A stretch of 64,000 nt of DNA. Origin: QIJE01 sp048541835. GTDB lineage: Bacteria > SZUA-79 > Acidulodesulfobacterales > Acidulodesulfobacteraceae. Position numbers and translations under genes: made by a program. Shown here one piece after another: positions 53,725 through 62,573 of the stretch (position 1 is its first letter; every line of letters starts with the position of its first letter). The notes below the pieces were generated by a model, which did not search any database, was not told the origin of the DNA, and worked only from the letters and a program-made list of their open reading frames with translations. Location: positions 496,001-560,000 of the forward strand of contig NZ_JBLEOY010000002.1 in assembly GCF_048541835.1 (NCBI RefSeq). Direction: 5' to 3'.

Positions 53725-55455
53725 ATGAGATATTCGAAGTTTTTTATACCGTCATTAAAAGAAGACCCTAGAGAGGCCGTCCTTAAAAGCCATAAATTAC
53801 TTTTAAGAGCGGGTTATATGAGGCAACTTGCCGGAGGTGTTTATATTTATCTGCCGCTTGGCTATAAAAGCCTTAAAAAGTTGGAAGAGATAATAAGACA
53901 GGAAATGAGTGCCGTCGGAGCGATAGAGCTTTCCATGCCGTTTGTTCAACCCTTAGATTTATGGAAAGAGTCGGGTAGGGACGAGGATTACGGAAGAGAA
54001 CTGCTGAGGTTTAAGGATAGACAGGATAGGGGTTTTTGTCTTGCGCCTACTTATGAAGAGGTTATAACGGATTTGGTTAAAAAAAACGTAAAATCATACA
54101 AAGAACTACCCATGACATTATATCAGATACACCTTAAGTTTAGAGATGAGATGCGTCCGAGATTTGGTCTAATGAGGGCTAAGGAATTTATCATGAAGGA
54201 CGCTTATAGTTTTGATCGGGACGAAGCAGGTTTAAATGTAAGCTATGAAAAGATGAAGCATGCTTATGAAAATATATTTGTAAGGCTCGGGTTTGATTTT
54301 AAATTTATCAAAGCGGAGGCGGGAGAAATCGGTGGGAGTTATTCCGAAGAGCTTATGGTTTTCTCCGAGTATGGAGAGGATAAAATAGTTATTTGCGAAA
54401 ATTGCGGATATGCCGTCTCCATAGACGAAGCCGATTCTATAAGCGATCGTCAAGATCCCCTCGAATCGTGCAGGCAACCCAAAATGACTAAACTATTTAC
54501 ACCCGGCAAGAAATCGGTCGAGGAAGTCGGTGAATACCTCAAGTTGAATAAAACTTATTTTGCAAAAACGATTATTTATAAGACGGAATCGGGATTTATC
54601 GCAGGGGTTGTCAGGGGAGACAGGGAAATAAACGAACGCAAGCTAAAAAAGGCTGCCGGTGTTAAAAACTTATTTCTCGCAGAAAAAAGCGAAGTAGAAA
54701 GAATAACCGGAGCGCCATGCGGCTTTGCCGGTCCGTTTGGGTTAAAGGAAGGCTCAGCGCTTGTCGTTATAGACGAGGAGATTGATAATTCAGAATACTG
54801 GATAACCGGAGCTAACGAAAAGGATGCCCATATGGCAAACGTAAAACCGGGCAGGGATTTTATTCCCGACGTGGTAGCAAATATAAGAAGTGTTCAAGTC
54901 GGAGATAAGTGCATAAAGTGTTCTGGAGATCTAAAAATTAAAAACTCCATAGAATTGGGACACATCTTTAAGCTCGGAGAGAAGTATTCGCGCATTTTAA
55001 ATGCAAAATTCTTAGATGAAAAAGGAAAAACCAAGTTTTTTGTTATGGGTTGTTACGGAATCGGCGTAGGGAGAACACTGCAAACGCTCATAGAGGTTTT
55101 TTCCGACGAATTCGGAATAAATCTTCCGGTAGCATTGAGTCCGTTTACGATGGCAGTTGTTGCCCTTAATATGGGCAATGAGCAAATAGCCGCTCTTTCC
55201 GAAAGTATTTATAAAAATATAACGAATATGGGAATAGACGTCCTTTACGACGACAGGAAATTGTCTCCAGGTATCAAGCTGAAAGATATTGACTTAATAG
55301 GGGTACCTTTTAAAATAGTTATAGGCAATAGAACTATTAAAGATAAGAAATACGAGATTATTGTAAGAATAGACAATAAAAAAGAGATTTACGATAATCT
55401 CGAAAGCCTTTATGAGAGAGTAAGAGAACTATCGAAGATAGAAACTTTTTTATAA
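53725..55455 (+). CDS. proS: Prolyl-tRNA synthetase
   Basis: Charges tRNA-Pro. The 576-residue protein is the bacterial type with a YbaK-like editing insertion. It has RYSKFFIPSLKEDPREAVLK, then RAGYMRQLAGGVYIYLPLG (motif 1), FRDEMRPRFGLMRAKEFIMK (motif 2), the editing domain with GSALVVIDEEID, GCYGIGVGRTLQTLIE (motif 3) and the anticodon-binding C-terminus. ATG at 53725 follows ACGAGGT; an earlier in-frame start gives residues that do not fit. The matching tRNA-Pro is at 58055. Confidence 0.96.
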   Translation: MRYSKFFIPSLKEDPREAVLKSHKLLLRAGYMRQLAGGVYIYLPLGYKSLKKLEEIIRQEMSAVGAIELSMPFVQPLDLWKESGRDEDYGRELLRFKDRQDRGFCLAPTYEEVITDLVKKNVKSYKELPMTLYQIHLKFRDEMRPRFGLMRAKEFIMKDAYSFDRDEAGLNVSYEKMKHAYENIFVRLGFDFKFIKAEAGEIGGSYSEELMVFSEYGEDKIVICENCGYAVSIDEADSISDRQDPLESCRQPKMTKLFTPGKKSVEEVGEYLKLNKTYFAKTIIYKTESGFIAGVVRGDREINERKLKKAAGVKNLFLAEKSEVERITGAPCGFAGPFGLKEGSALVVIDEEIDNSEYWITGANEKDAHMANVKPGRDFIPDVVANIRSVQVGDKCIKCSGDLKIKNSIELGHIFKLGEKYSRILNAKFLDEKGKTKFFVMGCYGIGVGRTLQTLIEVFSDEFGINLPVALSPFTMAVVALNMGNEQIAALSESIYKNITNMGIDVLYDDRKLSPGIKLKDIDLIGVPFKIVIGNRTIKDKKYEIIVRIDNKKEIYDNLESLYERVRELSKIETFL

Positions 55456-55470
55456 TATAATGGTGTTGAT

Positions 55471-55499
55471 AAAAAAAACAGGCAGACCGCCCGTTTTTT
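55471..55499. terminator. Bidirectional intrinsic terminator between proS and fmdB
   Basis: An A run, the GC-rich stem ACAGGC-AGACC-GCCCGT (one mismatch), and a T run (55494-55499) lie between two convergent genes. The A and T runs make it work on both strands. Confidence 0.7.
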
Positions 55500-55503
55500 A
55501 TGC

Positions 55504-55713
55504 TCAGCCAAAACCGCTACTCTGTCCGCCTCCGCATGAACCCGAGTTGGAAGAATACTCATTATTTCCAAGACTGCTAAAAGAACTTACTCTTTTCTCC
55601 GGCTTCTCTGCTCCGCAGGCGGGACATTTAACGTCTTCGCTTTTTTCACTGAGTCTCTGATAAATTTCAAATATTTTTCCGCACTTTTTACATTCATATT
55701 CGTATATAGGCAT
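55504..55713 (-). CDS. FmdB-family zinc ribbon protein
   Basis: A 69-residue putative regulatory zinc ribbon. MPIYEYECKKCGKIFEIYQR and VKCPACGAEKPEKRVSSF give the two Cys pairs of the family. A flexible Ser/Gly-rich tail ends SGSCGGGQSSGFG. The ATG at 55713 is chosen because the family starts MPxYEY; GGGAG lies upstream. The function is unknown beyond possible transcriptional control. Confidence 0.9.
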   Translation of the reverse strand: MPIYEYECKKCGKIFEIYQRLSEKSEDVKCPACGAEKPEKRVSSFSSLGNNEYSSNSGSCGGGQSSGFG

Positions 55714-55757
55714 ATTTAAACACACTCCCTTCCTATTGCATGATCATCGTTATTGCA

Positions 55758-56033
55758 TTATTTTAAATATTCGAATATTTTCTCGATCCGTTTATCGCTG
55801 AGTTCATAACACATCATTACTCCATCCCGTTTAGAGCGAACTATCCCTTTGTTTTTGAGATAAACAAGATGTTGTGAAACCGTTGCCTGAGGAAGTTCCA
55901 ATGCCGCCCATATATTTTTTACGCAGGATTTGTTATTTATTAACACTTCTATTATTTTAAGCCTTATGGGGTGCCCCAGTGTTTTAAGAAGTTCTGCTTC
56001 GGCAATATAGCATTCCTCGTTCTTGTTATTCAT
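55758..56033 (-). CDS. ArsR-family transcriptional regulator
   Basis: A 91-residue winged-helix repressor. It has ELLKTLGHPIRLKIIEVLIN, the recognition helix LPQATVSQHLVYLKNKGIVR, and the wing RDGVMMCYELSD. The arsenic-type motif CVC is not present; there is one Cys at KSCVKNI and another at MMCYEL, so the signal may be another metal(loid) or a sulfur species. The ATG at 56033 is preferred to one at 56081, which would lie within the operator. Similar half-sites occur upstream of the arsB-like gene 11.6 kb away. Confidence 0.88.
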   Translation of the reverse strand: MNNKNEECYIAEAELLKTLGHPIRLKIIEVLINNKSCVKNIWAALELPQATVSQHLVYLKNKGIVRSKRDGVMMCYELSDKRIEKIFEYLK

Positions 56034-56079
56034 AATTACTCTTTCGTCAAAAATAAAACAAAAATTATTATTAATTATC

Positions 56080-56108
56080 ATATGAAGTTCATATATTAAT
56101 ATTCATAT
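56080..56108. promoter_or_regulatory. Operator of the arsR-type gene
   Basis: ATATGAAGTTCATAT (56080-56094) is an inverted repeat with a one-base centre, and a further half-site TTCATAT lies at 56102-56108. It sits 47 bp upstream of the arsR-type start, suitable for self-repression. The half-sites are the same as in the palindrome at 44446-44465. Confidence 0.65.
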
Positions 56109-56152
56109 AATAACATATTTATTATATTTAATTTTTTAAAAAATGTCAATAA

Positions 56153-56182
56153 AAATAAAAGCCTCTGCTATTGAGCAGAGGC
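56153..56182 (-). terminator. Intrinsic terminator downstream of the dsrE2-like gene
   Basis: On the minus strand GCCTCTGCT-CAAT-AGCAGAGGC forms a perfect 9-bp stem (56161-56182), followed by TTTTATTTTTATT. It lies 57 bp after the dsrE2-like stop and before the arsR operator, so the two genes are separate transcription units. Confidence 0.85.
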
Positions 56183-56238
56183 TCCCCCTAAAACTTTTAC
56201 TATTTTAAATATCGTCGTTATTCAGTTTGGATTTATGC

Positions 56239-56709
56239 TTAAAATGATAAATGAATTTGAGATTTAGCGGCATATTCTATAAATGATGCTGCCCCCGCAT
56301 ATTCCACTCCGTCAATCATATCTTCCTTCTTAAAGTTAAAAAGGTCCATTGTCATTTGGCATGCAATCAGCCTGACGCCAGTTTCTTGACACAAGGAAAT
56401 AAGCTCAGGAACCGTTGCGACCCCATTTTTCTTAATCATTGATTTCATCATGGATGTAGCCATTGAAGTCATTCCGGGCAATGTGCCGATAATATTCGGA
56501 ACAGGCATAGGCATAGCCGGATTAGCAATCGGAGCTACTTTGAGTTTTTCCCCGGCGTCTTTTTTTAAGATTGATAAACCGTAAAAAGTAAAAAATATCG
56601 CGCTTTCGATATCCATCGTTGCAGCCGTAGAAGCAATAATAAGTGGCGGATAAGCCATATCCAGTGTTCCATGAATGGAAATAATAGCCATTTTAGTTTG
56701 ATCAGCCAT
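56239..56709 (-). CDS. DsrE2-like sulfur-carrier family protein
   Basis: A 156-residue member of the DsrE/F family, closest in pattern to DsrE2. It has KMAIISIHGTLDMAYPPLII, a helix AIFFTFYGLSILKKD, the segment IPNP-like NPAMPMPVPNIIGTLPGM, and the conserved RLIACQMTMDLFNFKKEDMI with the reactive Cys. VEYAGAASFIEYA closes the domain. Family members move sulfane sulfur in sulfur oxidation or related traffic. GGAG precedes the ATG. The 284 bp upstream, to the transglycosylase, are very AT-rich with nothing recognised. Confidence 0.85.
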   Translation of the reverse strand: MADQTKMAIISIHGTLDMAYPPLIIASTAATMDIESAIFFTFYGLSILKKDAGEKLKVAPIANPAMPMPVPNIIGTLPGMTSMATSMMKSMIKKNGVATVPELISLCQETGVRLIACQMTMDLFNFKKEDMIDGVEYAGAASFIEYAAKSQIHLSF

Positions 56710-56993
56710 TTTAGTTCTCCTTTTTAAAAAGTTTAAATAATTTTGTTAAAATAAGAAAATAAACTAGTCCCAACGAATCCTTAGCAGGTTAATCAAATTT
56801 TATTTTCAAATTTATCATTTTTAAAAACAAATAGCAAGAAAATAATTATTTAAAATAACATAAAAATTATTGATTTTTATATAATCTTGTTCAGTCTAAA
56901 TATGCATATTTTTAAGCAAAAAATTACGTAAATTTGACTTTTATTGTAAATTGTGGTTAAATTTTAATGTAAAAATCAGATTTTTGTTTATTT

Positions 56994-57866
56994 TTGAGTA
57001 AATTAGATATTATTATAGTCAATTTTTTAAATATTTTGGGGAAGGTTTTGAAAAAAATTAAAAAAGTTTTGAATAAATTGCGAATATTTTTCGAAAAATT
57101 AATCAGCAAGATCGAATTTAAGTATTTTTTGCCCTATTTTTTATTGGCATCCATTGCGATTTTTATGGCGGTTTCATCTTATTATTATGTTATCCCGATG
57201 TATCACGGTTATTTAAGAGAGCAACTGGAGATAAAGTCGCTTAAAAATAAAATCCGCATAGATTATGAAAAGGTAAGAATTTTTAAGATTATAGCCTCTT
57301 TTAATTCTGGACTTCCGGAGGTTAAAGAAAAAAAGGTTGCTAATCTTATTTTTAATATGGGAGAAAGGTACAAGATAAATCCTGCATTAATTTTGGCAGT
57401 CATAAGAGTTGAGAGTTCGTTCAATAATTTTTCCTATTCCGACAGAGGGGCTGTAGGACTTATGCAGATTAGGCCTGTTACCGGTCTTTATTTGATAAAA
57501 AAATACGGCATAAAATCTAAAAAATTTAATTATAACGTAAAATATATGGAATATCTTCCGGTAAATTATTTGTATAACCCGTCTTTAAATATAAAAATAG
57601 GCGTTAGATATTTATTGAGTCTATTATATGAGTTCAAGAATCTAAAGTTTGCGTTATTTGCGTATAATGCCGGTCCTACCTTAGCTCATAGGACTTTAAA
57701 TTCCGCCGGGAAAAGCGCAAAACTTAGCTATTCAGGGAGTACAAACAGGTTGTTTTCCGATTTTTATTACGGATATTACAAAAGGGTTAAAAAATACTTC
57801 GCTATTTACAACAAGGATATTTTTACGGATAATCCGGCAATAATCGGTAACGCGTATAGCGAATAA
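56994..57866 (+). CDS. Membrane-anchored lytic transglycosylase (SLT domain)
   Basis: Cuts peptidoglycan glycan strands. The 290-residue protein has one membrane helix near residues 48-66 (FLLASIAIFMAVSSYYYVI), then an SLT domain with ALILAVIRVESSFNNFSYSD (catalytic Glu), RGAVGLMQIRPVTG, NIKIGVRYLLSLLYEF and FALFAYNAGPT. The start is uncertain: TTG at 56994 has no ribosome site, whereas an in-frame TTG at 57048 follows GGGGAAGG closely. It stands alone, so cell-wall remodelling or envelope machine assembly are both possible. Confidence 0.88.
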   Translation: MSKLDIIIVNFLNILGKVLKKIKKVLNKLRIFFEKLISKIEFKYFLPYFLLASIAIFMAVSSYYYVIPMYHGYLREQLEIKSLKNKIRIDYEKVRIFKIIASFNSGLPEVKEKKVANLIFNMGERYKINPALILAVIRVESSFNNFSYSDRGAVGLMQIRPVTGLYLIKKYGIKSKKFNYNVKYMEYLPVNYLYNPSLNIKIGVRYLLSLLYEFKNLKFALFAYNAGPTLAHRTLNSAGKSAKLSYSGSTNRLFSDFYYGYYKRVKKYFAIYNKDIFTDNPAIIGNAYSE

Positions 57867-57900
57867 AAGTCAGTATTTATTGTTCATCTCTCTATTTAAT

Positions 57901-57924
57901 AGGTCGGGACGACTGGATTTGAAC
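57901..57924 (-). repeat. Partial copy of the tRNA-Pro 3' end
   Basis: GGTCGGGACGACTGGATT followed by TGAACC matches the T-loop and acceptor end of the tRNA-Pro gene at 58055 with a single mismatch over 24 nt, in the same orientation. The rest of the tRNA is absent. Such partial 3' copies are what integrases leave at attachment sites. Only about 130 bp of AT-rich, unrecognised sequence separates the two. Confidence 0.75.
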
Positions 57925-58054
57925 CGGGGGTTTTTACGCTTACGATATTAGATAATCGTAAAAAATAGATACAGTCTTTAGCTGTTGCGTAGTTTACGAT
58001 ACAATGAGATACCATCTAACTTCCGATATTAAATATTCCAAATTATGGTCTGAG

Positions 58055-58131
58055 TGGTCGGGACGACTGGATTCGAACCAGCGACCCCCTGCACCCCATG
58101 CAGGTGCGCTACCAAGCTGCGCCACGTCCCG
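58055..58131 (-). tRNA. tRNA-Pro (anticodon GGG)
   Basis: On the minus strand the acceptor CGGGACG pairs with CGTCCCG. The anticodon arm CCTGC-ATGGGGT-GCAGG reads GGG. The T-arm is CTGG-TTCGAAT-CCAG, discriminator A, and CCA is encoded (58055-58057). Confidence 0.97.
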
Positions 58132-58311
58132 ATACTTTATTGATTATACTATTTTCTTAAAAAAAATCAAAGCGGATTTTTAAAAATATTATTTATTACC
58201 AAATTTGAAATAGTAATGTATAATTTAGTTATGTGAATTCATTTGGGAATAAGCGCAATGATATTATCTGTTTCTAAGTTTAAATACAGACGGTACGATT
58301 TCTAATTGAAT

Positions 58312-61038
58312 ATGAAAGAGACAGAGTGGTACAAAAGATCGATAGACGATACCTTTTCAATTCTAACCTCCAGCCCCTTAGGGCTCTCCGATATTGAGGT
58401 AAATAACAGACTCAGACAGTATGGTTATAATGAATTAATATTTAAAAAACGATCGGCTTTCATCAGGTTTCTCAACCAATTCCGTGGTCCCTTGGTATAT
58501 GTTTTGTTAATCACGTCCTTCGTGACAGCCGCTCTGAAAGAGTGGCCGGAAACGGTAGTTATTTTATTATGTGTCGCTATTAATACCGTAATCGGATTTG
58601 TTCAGGAAGGCAAAGCCGAGTCGTCTATAAATGCGCTCAAAAAGATGATGGTTCTTGAATGCTTATGCGTGAGAAACGGTCGAAAGATAACCGTACCTGC
58701 GCGAGAATTAGTACCGGGAGACATAGTGATACTTGAAGCCGGCAATAAGATTCCGGCCGATTTGCGTTTATTTAATGCAAGAAATCTTGCGGTGGACGAA
58801 TCATTGCTTACCGGAGAATCAGTTCCCGCAAATAAGGATACCGAGCATATTTCTGCGGACAATTTGTCTCCAGCAGACCAACGCTGTATGGTTTTTAGCG
58901 GTACTTTTGTCAGCAGGGGGTACGGGGAGGGGATGGTAACGGCTACCGGCGCAAGGACGGAATTCGGAAAGATTGCCGAATCCATAAAAGAGACAGACAA
59001 AATTGCTACGCCTTTGATGCGCAAAATTACGGAATTTACCCGATTCTGGATGATCGTCGTTGCTGCACTTGCTATCTTTAATTTTTTGTTAGCCTTATTA
59101 TTTAAATATATCCTTGTATATGCCGTTCTTGCTTCTATTTCACTTGCCGTAGCGGCCATTCCGGAAATGCTGCCTGCAGTAATAGTAACCATTTTGGCTT
59201 TTGCGTCCATTTCGATGGCCAAAAGAAATGCATTGATAAGAAGATTGCCTGCGGTAGAAACCTTAGGCTGTACTACGGTGATATGTTCCGACAAAACCGG
59301 AACTCTTACCAAGAATGCCATGACGGTTACAAAGATATATAGTGGGAGACGAAACTATAGCCTAACGGGTGCGGGATATGAACTCAATGGGGAATTTACC
59401 TTGAACGGAGTAGCGATTAATCCTGCCGATGAACCGAAAGAACTAATTGAAACCTTAAAGGCGGGTTACTTCTGTAATAATGCCGTTTTGTCGGAAGGTA
59501 AAGAGAATCGCGATATAATCGGCGATTCAACGGAAAAGGCGTTAGTCGTATCGGCACTTAAGGGAGGCATTAAAGACAAATCGGCTATTTTAGATGAAAT
59601 ACCTTTTGAATCGGAACATCAGTATATGTCCACGCTGCATCGTTCGGAAAACGGAAATGTCATATATATCAAAGGGTCTCCCGAAAAGATATTAGGGCAA
59701 TGTCGAGATCAGTTAATTAATGGAAAAACCGTTTCCGTAGAAATAGGGAATGTATCGTCCGCAATTGATGAAATGGCGACAGATGCCCTTCGGGTTCTCG
59801 GTATGGCATACAAGACCGTGGATAGAGACAAGACCATAATTACGATAGAAGATATACAGGGTTTTACCTTTCTTGGTCTCCAGGGCATGATTGATCCCCC
59901 GAGGGAAGAGGTTTTTGAAGCAGTGAGAAAGTGTCGGATATCAGGTATAAGAGTGATTATGATGACGGGCGACCATATTGAAACGGCTAAGGCTATTGCC
60001 AGGCAATTAGGAATTATCAGAGAAGGCGATATGGCAATAACGGGGAGAGAGTTATCCGAGATGAGTGATGAAGATCTATATGAAGCCGTTCAAAAAGTCT
60101 CCGTATTTGCGCGCATTGCCCCTGAACACAAATTGAGGATTACCGTTCAAATGCAGAAAAGGGGCAATGTTGTTGCCGTCACGGGTGACGGAGTAAACGA
60201 TGCTCCCGCTTTGAGAGCGGCAGATATCGGTATTGCAATGGGCGTGACCGGTACGGAAGTAAGCAAAGAAGCAGCAGATATGATTTTAACCGACGATAAT
60301 TTTGCCACCATTGTTGCTGCAGTCGAAGAAGGCAGGCATGCCTGGAATAATTTTCAGAAGGCCGTTATTTATACGCTTCCTACGAATGTGGGACAGGCAT
60401 TGTTGATAATGGGCGCAATATCGCTTGCCCCATTTATCCCTTTGTTTATCCTTCGTCTTCCGTTGGAACCCATACATATTCTTTGGATAAATTTGGCAGA
60501 TTCGCTTTTTTTTACAATACCGCTCATGATGGAACCGAAAGAGAAGGGTTTACTTGAAGGACCGCCGCGCGATATCAAGGAAAGAATAGCCAATAGTTTG
60601 TTTATTATAAGGGTTAGCCTGGTATCTATACTGATGGCGGCTACCGGATTTTTGCTGTATTATCACTTTGCGGCACAGGCTGTTTCATCGGATCCGGATT
60701 ACTTATTGAAGCTGACTCAGGCGCAGACGGCGGCGTTTGTCGGTGTTCAGTTGATTGAGGTGGGATATTTGATTACCGCAAGGTCGATATATGATTCGGC
60801 ATTTACTTTCAGTCCGTTTTCCAACAAATGGTTGCTCGCGGGGGTAGGAATGGCGTTAGCCGCCATGCTTTTAATAGTTTACACGCCGTTCGGAAATGCT
60901 TTATTCAGGACGCATCCTTTTCCTGACGGGTGGTGGGCGGTTATAATACTGGCTTTGTTGCCCGGGTTTGCAGTGACGGAAATCGAGAAGTTTATAAGAC
61001 GACTGAATATTGCTACTCATACGTCTGATTTACATTGA
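58312..61038 (+). CDS. Cation-transporting P-type ATPase (P2, Ca2+/Na+-pump type)
   Basis: A 908-residue ion pump. It has the cation ATPase N-terminal domain (SPLGLSDIEVNNRLRQYGYN), the actuator with DESLLTGESVPANKD, CSDKTGTLTKNAMTV with the phosphorylated Asp, the KGSPEKIL nucleotide-binding segment, MMTGDHIETAKAIARQLG and VTGDGVNDAPALRAADIGIA, then six C-terminal helices with HILWINLADSLFF. The helix-4 metal motif reads IPEMLPAV, with Met where the usual motif has Gly. The cation cannot be named safely. ATG at 58312 is preferred over a TTG at 58306. Confidence 0.93.
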   Translation: MKETEWYKRSIDDTFSILTSSPLGLSDIEVNNRLRQYGYNELIFKKRSAFIRFLNQFRGPLVYVLLITSFVTAALKEWPETVVILLCVAINTVIGFVQEGKAESSINALKKMMVLECLCVRNGRKITVPARELVPGDIVILEAGNKIPADLRLFNARNLAVDESLLTGESVPANKDTEHISADNLSPADQRCMVFSGTFVSRGYGEGMVTATGARTEFGKIAESIKETDKIATPLMRKITEFTRFWMIVVAALAIFNFLLALLFKYILVYAVLASISLAVAAIPEMLPAVIVTILAFASISMAKRNALIRRLPAVETLGCTTVICSDKTGTLTKNAMTVTKIYSGRRNYSLTGAGYELNGEFTLNGVAINPADEPKELIETLKAGYFCNNAVLSEGKENRDIIGDSTEKALVVSALKGGIKDKSAILDEIPFESEHQYMSTLHRSENGNVIYIKGSPEKILGQCRDQLINGKTVSVEIGNVSSAIDEMATDALRVLGMAYKTVDRDKTIITIEDIQGFTFLGLQGMIDPPREEVFEAVRKCRISGIRVIMMTGDHIETAKAIARQLGIIREGDMAITGRELSEMSDEDLYEAVQKVSVFARIAPEHKLRITVQMQKRGNVVAVTGDGVNDAPALRAADIGIAMGVTGTEVSKEAADMILTDDNFATIVAAVEEGRHAWNNFQKAVIYTLPTNVGQALLIMGAISLAPFIPLFILRLPLEPIHILWINLADSLFFTIPLMMEPKEKGLLEGPPRDIKERIANSLFIIRVSLVSILMAATGFLLYYHFAAQAVSSDPDYLLKLTQAQTAAFVGVQLIEVGYLITARSIYDSAFTFSPFSNKWLLAGVGMALAAMLLIVYTPFGNALFRTHPFPDGWWAVIILALLPGFAVTEIEKFIRRLNIATHTSDLH

Positions 61039-61120
61039 CGATAAGATATACCGACTTGAAATTATAAAAATAGGTGATATAATTAAATTAATAGAATAAA
61101 AAAAAGGGGGTTGATTAATT

Positions 61121-61561
61121 ATGTCTAATATTTCTATTTGGGAACCGGTAAATGTTATTAGAAATGATTTTGAAAGATTGTTTTCCGATTTCGTTCCGAC
61201 GGGTGTTAAAAAATTATGGGGGTATGATGAGTCCGGCTCAGTGGAGCCTGCGGTTGACGTTATAGAGAAGGAAGACTCCATAATTGTTAGGGCTGAGCTT
61301 CCCGGAGTTTCAAGGGATGAGGTTAAACTTGAAATTCATGAAAGCAGACTTACGATAAAAGGAGAGCATAAAGCGGAAGAGGAAGATAAAAAAGAGGATT
61401 ATTATCGCAAGGAAATTGGTTTAGGTACATTTTGCAGGAATATAGAGCTTCCTTCCGGCGTTGATTCATCTTCGGCAAGTGCATCAATGAAAGACGGTAT
61501 TTTGGAAGTAACTATAAGAAAGAATGAACCTGCTAAATCGATAGCAATAGAAGTTAAATAA
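61121..61561 (+). CDS. Small heat-shock protein Hsp20
   Basis: A 146-residue ATP-independent holdase chaperone. The alpha-crystallin domain runs from VEPAVDVIEKEDSIIVRAEL to the C-terminal IRKNEPAKSIAIEVK. The conserved features LPGVSRDEVKLEIHESRLTI, GTFCRNIELPSGVD and ASMKDGILEVTI are all present. AAAAGGGGG precedes the ATG. A CIRCE or similar heat-shock element was not seen in the 82-bp gap upstream. Confidence 0.95.
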   Translation: MSNISIWEPVNVIRNDFERLFSDFVPTGVKKLWGYDESGSVEPAVDVIEKEDSIIVRAELPGVSRDEVKLEIHESRLTIKGEHKAEEEDKKEDYYRKEIGLGTFCRNIELPSGVDSSSASASMKDGILEVTIRKNEPAKSIAIEVK

Positions 61562-61594
61562 GTAAAGAGGCCAAAAATTTTATCGGCCAATGAA

Positions 61595-61670
61595 AATATG
61601 CCGTTGTCGGTTAATGGTTAGATCCCTTGAACGAGATGAAGGGAGATTGCGGCGACGGCATATTTTTTTA
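61595..61670. terminator. Long-stem terminator between hsp20 and a convergent membrane gene
   Basis: AATATGCCGTTGTCG (61595-61609) pairs with CGGCGACGGCATATT (61650-61664) over 15 bp with two G-T pairs, followed by a T run. The 40-nt loop holds its own stem (TCCCTT/AAGGGA). A smaller GGCC...GGCC hairpin lies just before at 61569-61588. The position between convergent genes suits a terminator. Confidence 0.65.
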
Positions 61671-62573
61671 TTAGGCAGTAAATTCCATATTATGATTTTT
61701 TACGTATTTGAGTGATTTTATAAAAGATGTTATCATTACAAACAAGACTATAAAGATTACTAAAAAGAATCCTATGCCAAGGGTGTGGAGATTATGTATT
61801 TTTATAGGGGTTATGAATCCTAATAAAATAAGCTCCGGGAAAATAATTTCTAATATTGCAGCTAAAATAAAAGCTAATCCTCCCCAAAATAGTGTTAATC
61901 CTGATGTTCTCTTTGCAATATATGCTATGCCTTTTTTTGGAACTTTTAACCGCTCCATAAATCTGCCCGCAAGCATGCCTATAATTATTTGCGTTACCAT
62001 CGTTCCGATTCCGAATAAGAGTCCGGGTAAAAATCCAGTATATGCATTCGGCATTTTAGGCGCAAGGACCGTATAAATGATAATGGCAAATGCTCCCGTG
62101 CCCCATCCTGCAATAAATCCATGTAACAGTACCATATAGATAGGGATCGGTCTCGATTCATCGTTACCGTTTTTCGGGTGTGATTTAATTTTTAAAAATT
62201 TAGACAGGTTATGTTCTATCCCTTTGAATAACTCGAAATTATTTCCTAAGCCCATTATATATGCTCCGGCAAAAGACATGACGATGCCGACGAATATATA
62301 TATAATCGGCATTACATCCGGTCTTGTGAGTATTTTTCCTAAAGCAAAATAGGATAGTTCCGAGGCTATAGCCCTTTGAAAAGTGAAAGCGGCAGAGAAT
62401 AAAAGCCCTGTTTTAAAGCCTCCCTTAGTGCTATAGCTGCCTATGGAATAACTAAAGGTGATAGGCCACGTGTGTTCGTCGGGAGTGAATCCGTGAATGA
62501 TTCCTAAAAGAAAAGCCGTAAACAATATGGAAAATATCGACGAGAAGATTTGCGGATTATAAAGGTTAATCAT
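61671..62573 (-). CDS. Polytopic membrane protein, NiCoT/UreH-like
   Basis: A 300-residue protein with about seven hydrophobic helices. The N-terminal LLGIIHGFTPDEHTWPITF has the His/Asp-rich pattern of NiCoT and UreH-type metal transporters. A second conserved-looking region is VLLHGFIAGWGTGAFAIII, and LPGLLFGIGTMVTQIIIGML follows. A nickel or cobalt role is a guess from that motif; TauE-like or other transport is possible. No nickel enzyme is nearby. Confidence 0.6.
   Translation of the reverse strand: MINLYNPQIFSSIFSILFTAFLLGIIHGFTPDEHTWPITFSYSIGSYSTKGGFKTGLLFSAAFTFQRAIASELSYFALGKILTRPDVMPIIYIFVGIVMSFAGAYIMGLGNNFELFKGIEHNLSKFLKIKSHPKNGNDESRPIPIYMVLLHGFIAGWGTGAFAIIIYTVLAPKMPNAYTGFLPGLLFGIGTMVTQIIIGMLAGRFMERLKVPKKGIAYIAKRTSGLTLFWGGLAFILAAILEIIFPELILLGFITPIKIHNLHTLGIGFFLVIFIVLFVMITSFIKSLKYVKNHNMEFTA

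Noticed and set aside
57901..58131. A tmRNA or intron-containing tRNA spanning both tRNA-like ends
   Set aside because: The upstream copy has only the 3' end and its T-stem does not pair; the full tRNA-Pro is complete by itself.
58602..59321. A 239-residue minus-strand frame opposite the P-type ATPase
   Set aside because: It lies antisense to an intact, conserved coding region; long shadows are common there.
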